Source: Thiomicrorhabdus sp. 6S3-12
GTDB taxonomy: Bacteria > Pseudomonadota > Gammaproteobacteria > Thiomicrospirales > Thiomicrospiraceae
NCBI RefSeq assembly: GCF_017571475.1
Contig: NZ_JAGETW010000009.1
Span: 62,001-126,000, forward strand
Length of the DNA stretch: 64,000 nt
Direction of reading: 5' to 3'
Part shown: piece by piece, positions 8,103-16,721 of the stretch
Layout of the letters: every line of letters starts with the position of its first letter
Numbering within the stretch: the stretch's first letter is position 1
Notes under the pieces: model-generated
What the model saw: only the letters and a program-made list of their open reading frames with translations
The model's database searches: none
Told to the model about the DNA's origin: nothing
Made by a program: the position numbers and the translations under genes

Positions 8103-10745
8103 TTAATCTTCGATCGTTTCGATCAAGGCATCGCGCAAGCGGGCCTGATTTTCACTGGCGGTAATGGCTTTATCGTCTGTATCGCTGATAATAAACCAGT
8201 CTTCCGCTTTCTCACCGACCGTTGTGATTCTGGCGTCATGCAATCTGATATGGCACGAGCGCAGCGCGAATCCGATCCGCGATAAAAGTCCGGGTGCGTC
8301 CTTGGTCGAAATATGCAGTTCGCTGCGGTGTTCATTGAGCTTTTCGATATGAATTTCCGTCGGCGTCTCGAAGCAGCGTATCCGGCGATTAAGGAAGTTG
8401 CTTTGAGCAACCGGTTCCATACCGTCGCCCAGCATATGCTTACGAATCGTATCGCAGATCAATGCAGTATCCTGTTCTTTGACGGCTTGATGCTCATCCC
8501 TGGTCAGGAAATACATTATGACCAGCGTCATGCCGTCATTGCTGCTGAAAATACGCGCTTCCATAATGTCCATTTTCAGACGGTCGAGTGCCGAGGTGAT
8601 ATTGGCAAACAGATAGTCTCTGTCCGGCATGTAGATCAGCAGCTCAGAGGCGCCACGCGGACTTTTGGCCCGAACCATGACATGGATCTGATTGCGGTCT
8701 GCAAGAAATAGTTGTTCGGTAATCCGGGATACGCTGTTCGGACTCTGCCGGCTGAAAAATTCGCTGTCGGCCATGCTGTCCCAGAAAGGCTGGTAGGCGG
8801 TGTAGTTGATTTCGCGTTGCGATAACTGTTCTTTGGCTTTTTCCTGAGTTTGCAGCGCTTTCATCGCCTTGTTTTTGGGCGCGTTTGAACTGAGTGCCAG
8901 CGCTTTCGATGTTTCGTTGTACAGTTCCAGGAAGAGTGAGTTTTTCCAGTCGTTCCAAACGTCGTTTGAGGTTGCGCAGACATCAGCTACCGTCAATAGA
9001 TATAAGTGGTTAAGGTGCTCCTGATCGCCCATTAAGGAGGCGAACTCATTAATGGTTTTCGGGTCGCTGAGGTCTTTGCGTTGTGCGACATGCGAAAACT
9101 CCAGATGGTAGCGAACCAGCCAGCTGATCATTTTCTGATCTTTGACGGGAAGGTTATGCTCGCGGGTAAAGACGGCGGCATCTTCAGCTCCGACAATTTC
9201 GTGTTCGCCTTTTCGTCCTTTGGCAATGTCGTGAAACAGTCCGGCCAGAAATAAAACTTCTGGACGACAGATCTGTTTGGCAATCTGGTGTGCTGTCGGA
9301 AACTCGTAGGCGTAATCATCGACGAAAAAACGGCGCAGATTACGGATGACTAGAATGGTGTGGTCGTCAACTGTATAGGCGTGAAAGATATTGAACTGCA
9401 TCAGCCCGCTGATTTTCTTGAAAACCGGCAGATAGCTGTCCAAAATGCCGTAGCTGTGCATACGTTTGATGGATGCGTAAACCCCTTTGGGTTGCCGGAA
9501 TATCTCGATAAACAGAGCTTTGTTAATCGGGTCGGCACGGAATTGTTCGTTGATATAGTGCAAATGGTCGCGGATCGAGCGTATCGCTGTCGAGCGCAGG
9601 CCATTGATATGCGGAAGATTGGCCAGAGCGACAAACATCTCGAAAATCGCCGTCGGGTTGACTGAAAAAACATCTTCAGAAGTGATGTCCAGATAGTCGT
9701 TACGAATACAGAAACGGTTGTTGATCGGAATTACGGTGGCTTCATCTGGCTCAAACAGTTCTTCACGGAAGTGCTGCAACAGAATTTCATTCAGTTTAAC
9801 CACGCTTTGCACATTGCGGTAATAGCTGCTCATGAACTGCTCAACCGCCATTTTTTCCGGATTGTCCTGGTAACCGAATTCGCTCGCTATCTGCTGTTGA
9901 AAGTCGAACTGCAAACGCTCTTCACGGCGGCGCTTCAGGTGTTGCAGCGCGAAGCGGATACGGTTCAGATATTTATTTGCCGCTTCGATTTCGACATACT
10001 CTTCGGTAGTCAGAAAGTTGCGCTGGACTAGCTCGTTGAAGGATTTAACGCGGAAATAGCGTTTGGCGACCCAGTTGATCATGTGAATATCACGCAGGCC
10101 GCCGGGACTTTCCTTAATGTTCGGTTCCAGTTGATAGGTCGTATCCTGAAAACGGTGATGGCGTTTTCGCTGTTCTTCAAGCTTGGCGCTGAAAAACTCT
10201 TTGATCGGCCAGAAATCATTTCTTGCCCAGAGACTGATTAGGCTCTGGAATGCCTGGTAATTCCCTGTGATCCAGCGCGCTTCCAGCAGATTGGTAGCGG
10301 TGGTGACGTCTTTTAAGCCTTCTTCATAACAGTCGTCGAGACTGCGGATAGAGTGGCCGACATCAAAGCCGAGATCCCATAAAAAAGTGATGAATTCCGA
10401 TAGACTGCTTTGCAGTTTGTCAGAGTTTTCGGCAATAACCAGCAGATCGATGTCCGAATAGGGATGCAGTTCGCCACGCCCGTAACCGCCGACGGCGATC
10501 AGTGCAGCATCGGGATCTTGAACGAAGTTTGACCAGATTTTTTTAAGAATCTGATCGACAAAGCTGGCTCGCTCCTTCAAGAGTTCCGAAACCGGTGCGC
10601 CCGCTTCATACTGTTTAAACTGGTAATCGACAAAGCGCTGGATAACATTTCGCCCGGCCTTTATTTTATCCAGATTCGACATTTCCGGATCGAGAAGGGC
10701 GCTGATAAATTGAGGCAGGGAGGGGCGGTGTATATCGCTGAACAT
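8103..10745 (-). CDS. glnD: Bifunctional uridylyltransferase/uridylyl-removing enzyme (PII regulator)
   Basis: GlnD senses glutamine and adds or removes UMP on PII proteins, setting nitrogen assimilation. The 880-residue protein has the full architecture. The nucleotidyltransferase domain carries GGYGRGELHPYSDIDLLV (about residues 86-103). The helical linker region has ESPGGLRDIH. The HD hydrolase domain has FLAGLFHDIAKGRKGEHE (about 500-517). Two C-terminal ACT domains follow (about 700-780 and 805-880, the second beginning ELHISTKDAPGLLSRIG). It lies 90 bp downstream of map on the same strand, the reverse of E. coli, where glnD follows map divergently placed from rpsB. Start ATG follows AGG. 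Confidence 0.97.
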   Translation of the reverse strand: MFSDIHRPSLPQFISALLDPEMSNLDKIKAGRNVIQRFVDYQFKQYEAGAPVSELLKERASFVDQILKKIWSNFVQDPDAALIAVGGYGRGELHPYSDIDLLVIAENSDKLQSSLSEFITFLWDLGFDVGHSIRSLDDCYEEGLKDVTTATNLLEARWITGNYQAFQSLISLWARNDFWPIKEFFSAKLEEQRKRHHRFQDTTYQLEPNIKESPGGLRDIHMINWVAKRYFRVKSFNELVQRNFLTTEEYVEIEAANKYLNRIRFALQHLKRRREERLQFDFQQQIASEFGYQDNPEKMAVEQFMSSYYRNVQSVVKLNEILLQHFREELFEPDEATVIPINNRFCIRNDYLDITSEDVFSVNPTAIFEMFVALANLPHINGLRSTAIRSIRDHLHYINEQFRADPINKALFIEIFRQPKGVYASIKRMHSYGILDSYLPVFKKISGLMQFNIFHAYTVDDHTILVIRNLRRFFVDDYAYEFPTAHQIAKQICRPEVLFLAGLFHDIAKGRKGEHEIVGAEDAAVFTREHNLPVKDQKMISWLVRYHLEFSHVAQRKDLSDPKTINEFASLMGDQEHLNHLYLLTVADVCATSNDVWNDWKNSLFLELYNETSKALALSSNAPKNKAMKALQTQEKAKEQLSQREINYTAYQPFWDSMADSEFFSRQSPNSVSRITEQLFLADRNQIHVMVRAKSPRGASELLIYMPDRDYLFANITSALDRLKMDIMEARIFSSNDGMTLVIMYFLTRDEHQAVKEQDTALICDTIRKHMLGDGMEPVAQSNFLNRRIRCFETPTEIHIEKLNEHRSELHISTKDAPGLLSRIGFALRSCHIRLHDARITTVGEKAEDWFIISDTDDKAITASENQARLRDALIETIED

Positions 10746-10798
10746 ACAGGACCTACTGGTTTAAGCTAATTTACGGAGCCAAGGTAAGGTTTGTCTAT

Positions 10799-10823
10799 CC
10801 GGCAGTAGCACAGCTGCTGCCGG
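10799..10823 (-). other. Strong hairpin in the map-glnD gap
   Basis: CCGGCAGTAGC-ACA-GCTGCTGCCGG is an 11-bp stem with one G-T pair and a 3-nt loop, 12 nt after the map stop. No U-run follows on the minus strand, so it is more likely an mRNA-stabilising or partially terminating element that sets map and glnD levels apart. Confidence 0.5.
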
Positions 10824-10835
10824 AGGAGGACGGCA

Positions 10836-11621
10836 TTACTCTGGTAGGAATGGTGTCTCGCCCTGGCGCATGGTGAAAATTTCATAACCGTCTTCGGTTA
10901 CGGCCAGAGTATGTTCCCATTGTGCGGAGAGTTTACGGTCCTTGGTAACGACCGTCCAGTTATCCGGTAACAGTTTGACGGCGGCTTTGCCGAGGTTGAT
11001 CATCGGTTCGACGGTGAAAACCATGCCCGGTTTCAGTACGATGTCTTTAAGTTCTTCGGATGCGTAGTGCAAGACCTGAGGCTCTTCGTGGAATTCGGCA
11101 CCGATACCGTGACCACAGTATTCGCGTACCACTGAATAGTTATTGGCTTCGGCATGTGTCTGGATCGCCTTGGCAACATCATACAAAGTGGCATTCGGTT
11201 TGATCTGCTCAATGCCAAGCCACAGACATTCACGGGCAACCTGACACAGGCGGTGGGCAAAAGGTTTTACCTCGCCGATTTCGAACATCATGCTGGTGTC
11301 GCCGTGATAGCCGTCCTTGATGACCGTGACATCGATATTGACGATGTCGCCTTTTTTCAGCTTTTTAGTAAAGTCCGGGATTCCATGACAGACAACCTGA
11401 TTGATCGAGATGCAGCTTGAAGCTGGAAAACCGTGATAGTTCAAGGTGGCAGGTACCACTTCCAATTCATTAGTCATGTAATCATGCATGATCTGGTTCA
11501 GTTCACCTGTTGAAATCCCCGGTTTCATGTGCGGGGCAATCATATCCAGAACATTAGCGGCCAATTGACCAGCAACGCGTAATTTTTCAATCTCTTCAGG
11601 GGTTTTAATTTTAATGGTCAT
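10836..11621 (-). CDS. map: Methionine aminopeptidase, type I
   Basis: Map removes the N-terminal methionine from nascent proteins. The protein has 261 residues, typical for the bacterial type Ia enzyme. The five metal ligands can be placed: Asp in GDIVNIDVTV, Asp in DGYHGDTSMMF, His in GHGIGAEFHEEP, Glu in MVFTVEPM and Glu in SAQWEHTLAV. The substrate-contact His is in NYHGFP/VCHGIP. It diverges from rpsB across a 229-bp gap, the conserved gammaproteobacterial arrangement. It is probably the first gene of a map-glnD unit. Confidence 0.97.
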   Translation of the reverse strand: MTIKIKTPEEIEKLRVAGQLAANVLDMIAPHMKPGISTGELNQIMHDYMTNELEVVPATLNYHGFPASSCISINQVVCHGIPDFTKKLKKGDIVNIDVTVIKDGYHGDTSMMFEIGEVKPFAHRLCQVARECLWLGIEQIKPNATLYDVAKAIQTHAEANNYSVVREYCGHGIGAEFHEEPQVLHYASEELKDIVLKPGMVFTVEPMINLGKAAVKLLPDNWTVVTKDRKLSAQWEHTLAVTEDGYEIFTMRQGETPFLPE

Positions 11622-11668
11622 GAAATCTCGTTTTTGTTAAGTTCGGTTAGCTTTTTGTTCAGAAAATA

Positions 11669-11697
11669 TTGAGAAAAACGGTTGGTTATGGTATAAA
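11669..11697 (+). promoter_or_regulatory. Promoter of the rpsB operon with GC-rich discriminator
   Basis: TTGAGA (11669-11674), exactly 17 bp, then TATAAA (11692-11697), 154 bp before the rpsB ATG. The discriminator that follows (TGCCGCGCC) is GC-rich, as in stringently controlled ribosomal promoters. A long untranslated leader of about 145 nt would result; in enteric bacteria S2 feeds back on the rpsB leader, and the same is plausible here. Confidence 0.7.
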
Positions 11698-11850
11698 TGC
11701 CGCGCCTCTCAGATGAGAGAAATTTTAACAGAAAATCCGCACGTTTACCGATACATAAAACGGGGTGCTGACTAAATCCTGTGCCAAGGCTTTTTTCAGT
11801 TCGTTTTTATGGGTATACGGAGGCCTAACCCACTATATTGGAGAAAAATC

Positions 11851-12591
11851 ATGGCAAAAGTTACCATGCGTCAAATGCTGGAAGCCGGTGTTCACTTCGG
11901 TCACCAAACTCGTTACTGGAATCCTAAGATGTCTGAGTACATCTTCGGTGAGCGCAACAAAATTCATATCGTTAACCTTGAGAAAACTCTTCCAATGTTC
12001 AACGACGCCCTAAATTACATGGGTAGCATTGCAGCTAACAAAGGAAACGTTCTATTTGTTGGTACTAAACGCGCTGCGAGTGAATTGGTTGCTCAGGAAG
12101 CACAACGTTGCGGCATGCCTTATGTCGATCACCGTTGGTTGGGTGGTATGTTGACTAACTTCAAAACCATCAAGCAGTCTATCAAGCGTCTAAAAGAGCT
12201 TGAAGCAATGGAACAGGACGGTACTTTCGAAAAGATCACTAAGAAAGAAGCGCTGATGATGACTCGTCAGAAGCAGAAGCTTGAGCTTTCTCTTGGTGGT
12301 ATTAAAGATATGCGTGCCATGCCTGATGCGATCTTCGTTATCGATACCGGTAATGAAAAAATCGCTCTGCAGGAAGCTAAAACACTAGGTATTCCGGTTA
12401 TCGGTGTTGTTGATACCAACAACGATCCGCGTAATGTTGACTATGTTATCCCTGGTAACGATGATGCAATCCGTGCGATCAGCCTATACCTAAGCGCAGC
12501 TGCTGATGCGATCAATGAAGCGAAAGCTTCGATCACTACAGCGGTCGAAGGCGATGATTTTGTTGAAGCTGAAGAAAAAGCAGCTGAATAA
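11851..12591 (+). CDS. rpsB: 30S ribosomal protein S2
   Basis: S2 is a late-assembling small-subunit protein. From ATG 11851 the protein has 246 residues and opens [20 protein letters not shown], the canonical S2 start. Family motifs are present throughout: [31 protein letters not shown] and [14 protein letters not shown]. An in-frame ATG 42 nt upstream exists, but GGAG at 11840-11843 is well placed for 11851 and the extension matches no S2. It heads the rpsB-tsf-pyrH-frr run, with a hairpin before tsf. Confidence 0.98.
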   Translation: MAKVTMRQMLEAGVHFGHQTRYWNPKMSEYIFGERNKIHIVNLEKTLPMFNDALNYMGSIAANKGNVLFVGTKRAASELVAQEAQRCGMPYVDHRWLGGMLTNFKTIKQSIKRLKELEAMEQDGTFEKITKKEALMMTRQKQKLELSLGGIKDMRAMPDAIFVIDTGNEKIALQEAKTLGIPVIGVVDTNNDPRNVDYVIPGNDDAIRAISLYLSAAADAINEAKASITTAVEGDDFVEAEEKAAE

Positions 12592-12604
12592 TCTCTGAGC
12601 TCTA

Positions 12605-12637
12605 TCACCGGTTTGCCAAAAGTGGGCCGGTGATTTT
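12605..12637 (+). terminator. Attenuating hairpin between rpsB and tsf
   Basis: TCACCGG (12605-12611) and CCGGTGA (12627-12633) form a 7-bp stem followed by TTTT. It sits in the 90-bp gap between rpsB and tsf. A partial terminator at this place would give more S2 than EF-Ts transcript. Confidence 0.6.
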
Positions 12638-12681
12638 CCCTCCCAGTTTCTTAACCCTTATAAAAACTCAAGGAATCAAAC

Positions 12682-13569
12682 ATGGCAATTACTGCTGCAA
12701 TGGTAAAAGAACTGCGTGAAATCACTAGCGCAGGTATGATGGATTGTAAAAAAGCGCTGGCAGAAACTGACGGCGACATGGATGCGGCGATCGAATTCCT
12801 GCGTAAAAAAGGTATGGCGGGTGCTGATAAGAAAGCCGGTCGTCTTGCTGCAGAAGGTGTAATCGCAATCGCTATCGCTGATGACAAGAAAACTGCGGCA
12901 ATCGCTGAAGTTAACTGTGAAACTGACTTTGTTGCTAAAGGTGACGAGTTCAAAACTTTCGCAGATGAAATCGCAGCTATCGCTCTGGCGAATAAAACTA
13001 CGGATATCGATGCTATCATGGGTCAGACTATGGCTAGCGGTAAAACCGTTGATGAAACCCGTCGTGAGCTGATCGCTAAGATCGGTGAAAACATGGGCTT
13101 GCGTCGTGTTGAAATCATTGAAACCAATGGTGAAATCGGTCAGTACCAGCACGGTGAGAAGATCGGTGTTGTTGTTGCTATGGACGGTGGTGATGAAACG
13201 CTTATCCGTGACGTTGCTATGCACGTTGCTGCTGCTAAGCCACAAGCGGTTTCTGCTGACGATCTAGACGCAGCTGTTATCGAGAAAGAACGTGCGTTCC
13301 AAATCGAACAGGCTCAGTCTTCCGGTAAGCCAATGGAAATTATCGAGAAGATGATCGAAGGGCGTATGCGTAAATTCGTCGGTGAGATCACTCTACTAGG
13401 TCAGTCTTTCGTTAAAGATCCTGATCAGACTGTTGAGAAGCTTTTGAAAGCGAACTCTGCAATGGTTACTACATTCGTTCGCCTTGAAGTAGGTGAAGGT
13501 ATCGAAAAACAAGAAACCAACTTTGCAGACGAAGTTGCTGAAGCGGCGAAAGCAGCTCAAGGTTCTTAA
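12682..13569 (+). CDS. tsf: Translation elongation factor Ts
   Basis: EF-Ts is the nucleotide exchange factor that regenerates EF-Tu-GTP. The protein has 295 residues. The N-terminal UBA-like domain opens AITAAMVKELREITSAGMMDCKKAL. The TDFVA motif of the core that contacts EF-Tu is present (CETDFVAKGDEF, near residue 79), followed by the two subdomains and the coiled-coil and C-terminal module (SFVKDPDQTVEKLL). AAGGA precedes the ATG at good distance. It is followed by a strong terminator, so pyrH and frr are likely transcribed from their own promoter as well as by read-through. Confidence 0.98.
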   Translation: MAITAAMVKELREITSAGMMDCKKALAETDGDMDAAIEFLRKKGMAGADKKAGRLAAEGVIAIAIADDKKTAAIAEVNCETDFVAKGDEFKTFADEIAAIALANKTTDIDAIMGQTMASGKTVDETRRELIAKIGENMGLRRVEIIETNGEIGQYQHGEKIGVVVAMDGGDETLIRDVAMHVAAAKPQAVSADDLDAAVIEKERAFQIEQAQSSGKPMEIIEKMIEGRMRKFVGEITLLGQSFVKDPDQTVEKLLKANSAMVTTFVRLEVGEGIEKQETNFADEVAEAAKAAQGS

Positions 13570-13584
13570 TCGTCCTTGTTGAGA

Positions 13585-13626
13585 AAAACCATGGGGATCA
13601 GTGTTTCTGACCCTGTGGTTTTTTTG
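13585..13626 (+). terminator. Rho-independent terminator after tsf
   Basis: The stem pairs AAAACCATGGGG-ATCAG with CTGA-CCCTGTGGTTTT with small imperfections and runs into a T7 tract, starting 15 nt after the tsf stop. Confidence 0.85.
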
Positions 13627-13709
13627 TATTAATTTTAAGAGTAATTTGTAAATAGCTTTAATTATCAGGTATTTACAAATTGTTTTTAACCCTTTTCTTA
13701 GGATGAGTT

Positions 13710-14429
13710 ATGGCTCTTAAATATAAGCGCATATTGTTGAAGTTTAGCGGTGAAGCCCTGATGGGCGATGGCGAGTTTGGGCTTTGTGCACAAACCTTGC
13801 GCAAGGTTGTCAAACAGGTCAAAGATTTACGTGACCTGGGTGTCGAGGTCGGGATTGTTGTCGGCGGCGGTAATATTTTCCGCGGTGCACAGATTCAGGG
13901 TTCGGGCATTCAGCGTACCACCGGTGATCACATGGGGATGATGGCGACGGTTATCAATGCCTTGGCCCTGCGTGATGTTATCGAATCGATGGATATCAAG
14001 GCTCAGGTGCTTTCGGCCATGTCGATCGAAGGTATTTCAACCGGCTTTAATGCGAATCTGGTTAAAAAACAGTTAAGTAATGGCGAAGTGGTCATTTTTG
14101 CAGCAGGGACAGGCTCGCCTTTCTTTACCACCGATACGGCTGCAGCGCTCCGTGGTGTGGAAATCGATGCGGATATCGTTTTGAAGGCGACCAAAGTTGA
14201 CGGGATTTACACTGCAGATCCGAATAAAGATCCAACTGCAGAGCGCTACACCGCTTTGACTTACGATGAAGTCATTCAGAGAAATTTACAGGTTATGGAT
14301 ATGACGGCGTTTGTGCTGTGCCGTGATCATAAGATGCCGATTCGAGTTTTTGATATGTTTAAGGATCAGGCGGTTATTCGAATTGTTCAAGGTGAGGATG
14401 AAGGCACCTTGGTGAGCTCAGGAGAATAA
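13710..14429 (+). CDS. pyrH: Uridylate kinase
   Basis: PyrH phosphorylates UMP to UDP and is distinct from CMP kinases; in gammaproteobacteria it is GTP-activated and UTP-inhibited. The 239-residue protein is of the amino-acid-kinase fold. It shows [12 protein letters not shown] at the N-terminus, [13 protein letters not shown] for the phosphate loop, [16 protein letters not shown] for UMP binding and [17 protein letters not shown] for the nucleotide base. The stop is 2 nt before the frr ATG, so pyrH and frr are translationally close and form one unit. Confidence 0.97.
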   Translation: MALKYKRILLKFSGEALMGDGEFGLCAQTLRKVVKQVKDLRDLGVEVGIVVGGGNIFRGAQIQGSGIQRTTGDHMGMMATVINALALRDVIESMDIKAQVLSAMSIEGISTGFNANLVKKQLSNGEVVIFAAGTGSPFFTTDTAAALRGVEIDADIVLKATKVDGIYTADPNKDPTAERYTALTYDEVIQRNLQVMDMTAFVLCRDHKMPIRVFDMFKDQAVIRIVQGEDEGTLVSSGE

Positions 14430-14431
14430 AA

Positions 14432-14989
14432 ATGTTAAATGAAATTCAAAAAGACGCTAAGGAAAGAATGCAGAAGTCTTTCGAAAACCTGGAAACGAAT
14501 TTCGCCAAAATTCGTACCGGGCGCGCACACCCGTCTATTTTAGACAGTATTATGGTCGAGTATTACGGTTCCGATGTTCCGTTGAGCCAGGTTGCCAATA
14601 TTAATGTTGAAGATGCGCGTACTCTTACGGTTCAACCGTGGGAGCAGCCAATGGTTGCCAAGGTCGAAAAAGCGATTATGACTTCTGATCTTGGGGTAAA
14701 TCCGGCAACGACCGGTAACCTGATTCGCATCCCGTTGCCGCCGCTGACCGAGGAGCGTCGTCGTGACCTGACTAAGGTTGCGCGTGCCGAAGCGGAGCAG
14801 GCGCGTGTCGCTATCCGTAATGTACGTCGTGATGCCAATAACGATGTTAAGAACTTGCTGAAAGATAAAGAGATTACTGAGGATGAGGCGCGACGCGCCG
14901 AAGATCAGATTCAAAAAATTACTGACGATGTGGTCAAGAAAGTCGACGACCTTCTTGCCGATAAAGAAACATCGTTAATGGATCTGTAA
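14432..14989 (+). CDS. frr: Ribosome recycling factor
   Basis: RRF splits post-termination ribosomes together with EF-G. It has 185 residues, the standard length. Domain I is a three-helix bundle whose first helix includes [20 protein letters not shown]; domain II is the beta-sandwich around [20 protein letters not shown] to [16 protein letters not shown]. The conserved C-terminal helix runs to [19 protein letters not shown]. It follows pyrH directly and is closed by a strong terminator 90 nt later. Confidence 0.97.
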   Translation: MLNEIQKDAKERMQKSFENLETNFAKIRTGRAHPSILDSIMVEYYGSDVPLSQVANINVEDARTLTVQPWEQPMVAKVEKAIMTSDLGVNPATTGNLIRIPLPPLTEERRRDLTKVARAEAEQARVAIRNVRRDANNDVKNLLKDKEITEDEARRAEDQIQKITDDVVKKVDDLLADKETSLMDL

Positions 14990-15082
14990 TCGTTTCTGCG
15001 ATTCCCGACATTCTCTACTCGGTAAAGCCGTTCGCTATTTGGGCCGGAATAGGGCATAATTAGCGAATTTGGTAGAATATGA

Positions 15083-15117
15083 AAAAGCCAAAAATCGAAT
15101 AGGTTTTTGGCTTTTTT
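15083..15117 (+). terminator. Rho-independent terminator after frr
   Basis: AAAAGCCAAAAA (15083-15094) pairs with TTTTTGGCTTTT (15104-15115) around a 9-nt loop and ends in a T-run. It separates frr from the uppS operon and rules out uppS starts upstream of 15118. Confidence 0.85.
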
Positions 15118-15140
15118 ATTGGTTTTTTATTTCTAAATTG

Positions 15141-15890
15141 ATGCAGGGTGTGACATTGCCTGACAAATTGACTGAAACTCATGTTCCTCAGCATATCGCG
15201 ATTATTATGGACGGTAATGGACGCTGGGCTAAAAAACGGCTCCTTCCGCGTTTTATCGGGCACCAGAAGGGCTTGAAAGCCGTTAAGCGGACCATTACCC
15301 ATTGTGCCAAGCGTGGCGTCAAAGCTTTAACACTGTTTGCCTTCAGTACGGAAAACTGGCGACGTCCGAAAGACGAGGTCAATAAGCTTATGTCGATGTT
15401 TCTAACCGCTTTGCAGAAAGAGGTTAAAAAACTGGACGATAATAACGTGCAGCTACGGATTATCGGTGATCGCTCAGGCTTTAGTCAGGAAATTCAACAG
15501 CATATCGAAAAGGCGGAGGCCTTGACTCGCGATAACGATGGCTTGGTGCTGAATATTGCCGCCAATTACGGCGGTCAATGGGATATTGTCGAGGCGGTCA
15601 AAGCCTGGCAGGCAGCGAATCCCGATAAATCGCTTCAGGAGCTGACGGTCGATGAGCTAGGGCAGTACATCGCCAATGCAGACCTGCCTTTGCCTGACCT
15701 GTTGATTCGTACCGGCGGCGAGCAGCGAATCAGTAATTTCCTGATTTGGCAGATGGCTTATTCGGAGTTGTATTTTACCGATGCCCTGTGGCCCGACTTC
15801 GGTTCGGAAGAGCTGGATAAAGCGATCGATTCCTTTAGCAGTCGCGAACGCCGCTTCGGACGAACCAGTGAGCAGGTGCAGCAATGTTGA
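15141..15890 (+). CDS. uppS: Undecaprenyl diphosphate synthase (cis-prenyltransferase)
   Basis: UppS condenses isopentenyl units onto farnesyl diphosphate to make the C55 carrier for peptidoglycan and O-antigen. Family motifs are complete: HIAIIMDGNGRWAKKR with catalytic Asp, FAFSTENWRRP, NIAANYGGQWDIV, DLLIRTGGEQRISNFL and ELYFTDALWPDF. An in-frame ATG at 15069 would lie before a strong terminator, so 15141 (249 residues) is preferred. GTG 15150 is a further option, since no clear ribosome-binding site precedes 15141. It overlaps cdsA by 7 bp. In E. coli dxr lies between frr and uppS; it is missing here. Confidence 0.95.
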   Translation: MQGVTLPDKLTETHVPQHIAIIMDGNGRWAKKRLLPRFIGHQKGLKAVKRTITHCAKRGVKALTLFAFSTENWRRPKDEVNKLMSMFLTALQKEVKKLDDNNVQLRIIGDRSGFSQEIQQHIEKAEALTRDNDGLVLNIAANYGGQWDIVEAVKAWQAANPDKSLQELTVDELGQYIANADLPLPDLLIRTGGEQRISNFLIWQMAYSELYFTDALWPDFGSEELDKAIDSFSSRERRFGRTSEQVQQC

Positions 15891-16696
15891 TTCCTCGGAT
15901 ACTCACTGCGCTGGTTCTGGTTTTTATTGTTGTCGGCGGCGTCTTTTATGCCTCGGATAGCGTTTGGTACTCAGGGGTGTTTGTTCTCGCTGCACTTGCT
16001 TTATGGGAGTGGGCGAAGCTTTCCGAATGCCGTTCAATACTGCCAAAACTGCTGTTTGTAGCGGTTTCTATCGTTCTGATTTACCTCCTGTATCCGTTAA
16101 TTGACGGTTCTGCTTATCTGCCGGTGACAATTCTCGTCTTGCTATCGGTTTTTTCTGTTGTTGCTCGCTATCAGCGGACCCAGGGACGTGTTGGACTGAA
16201 TTCAAAGCCTTTAATGTTGTTGTTGAGTTTTGCGCTGACACTGATATTTATTACGGCTTTGCTTGCTCTGCACGCTAGCGTGGCGCCAGAGATATTGTTA
16301 CTCAGTATGGCGATAGTGTGGGCAATGGATACCGGTGCCTATTTCAGCGGTCGGGCTTTCGGAAAGCGTAAACTGGCTAGTTACGTCAGTCCGGGCAAAA
16401 GTTGGGAAGGTGTCTGGGGCGGTGCATTGAGCGCCTTTATCCTCTCTTATGTCGTGCTTTCGAATGTTTTGTCTGGGATGACGCTTTTGGAACAGATATG
16501 GGTTTCACTGGCGCTGACTTTGATTGCTTTGCTGTCCGTATTTGGTGACCTGTTTGAAAGTGTTCTTAAACGTCAGGCTGATATAAAGGACAGCGGTTCG
16601 ATTCTTCCCGGGCATGGAGGTATCCTGGATCGGATTGATAGCCTGCTGGTCGCGATACCTTTGACTTACCTGCTCTGGTCCGTATATACGGTTTGA
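15884..16696 (+). CDS. cdsA: Phosphatidate cytidylyltransferase
   Basis: CdsA makes CDP-diacylglycerol from phosphatidic acid and CTP, the branch point for all membrane phospholipids. The 270-residue integral membrane protein shows about eight hydrophobic segments and the family signature near residues 205-265, including SVFGDLFESVLKRQADIKDSG and ILPGHGGILDRIDSLL with the metal-binding aspartates. The ATG lies inside the uppS stop region (7-bp overlap), indicating translational coupling. It is followed 25 bp later by rseP. Confidence 0.96.
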   Translation: MLIPRILTALVLVFIVVGGVFYASDSVWYSGVFVLAALALWEWAKLSECRSILPKLLFVAVSIVLIYLLYPLIDGSAYLPVTILVLLSVFSVVARYQRTQGRVGLNSKPLMLLLSFALTLIFITALLALHASVAPEILLLSMAIVWAMDTGAYFSGRAFGKRKLASYVSPGKSWEGVWGGALSAFILSYVVLSNVLSGMTLLEQIWVSLALTLIALLSVFGDLFESVLKRQADIKDSGSILPGHGGILDRIDSLLVAIPLTYLLWSVYTV

Positions 16697-16721
16697 TTGA
16701 ATTGATTTAAAGGACAGCTTT

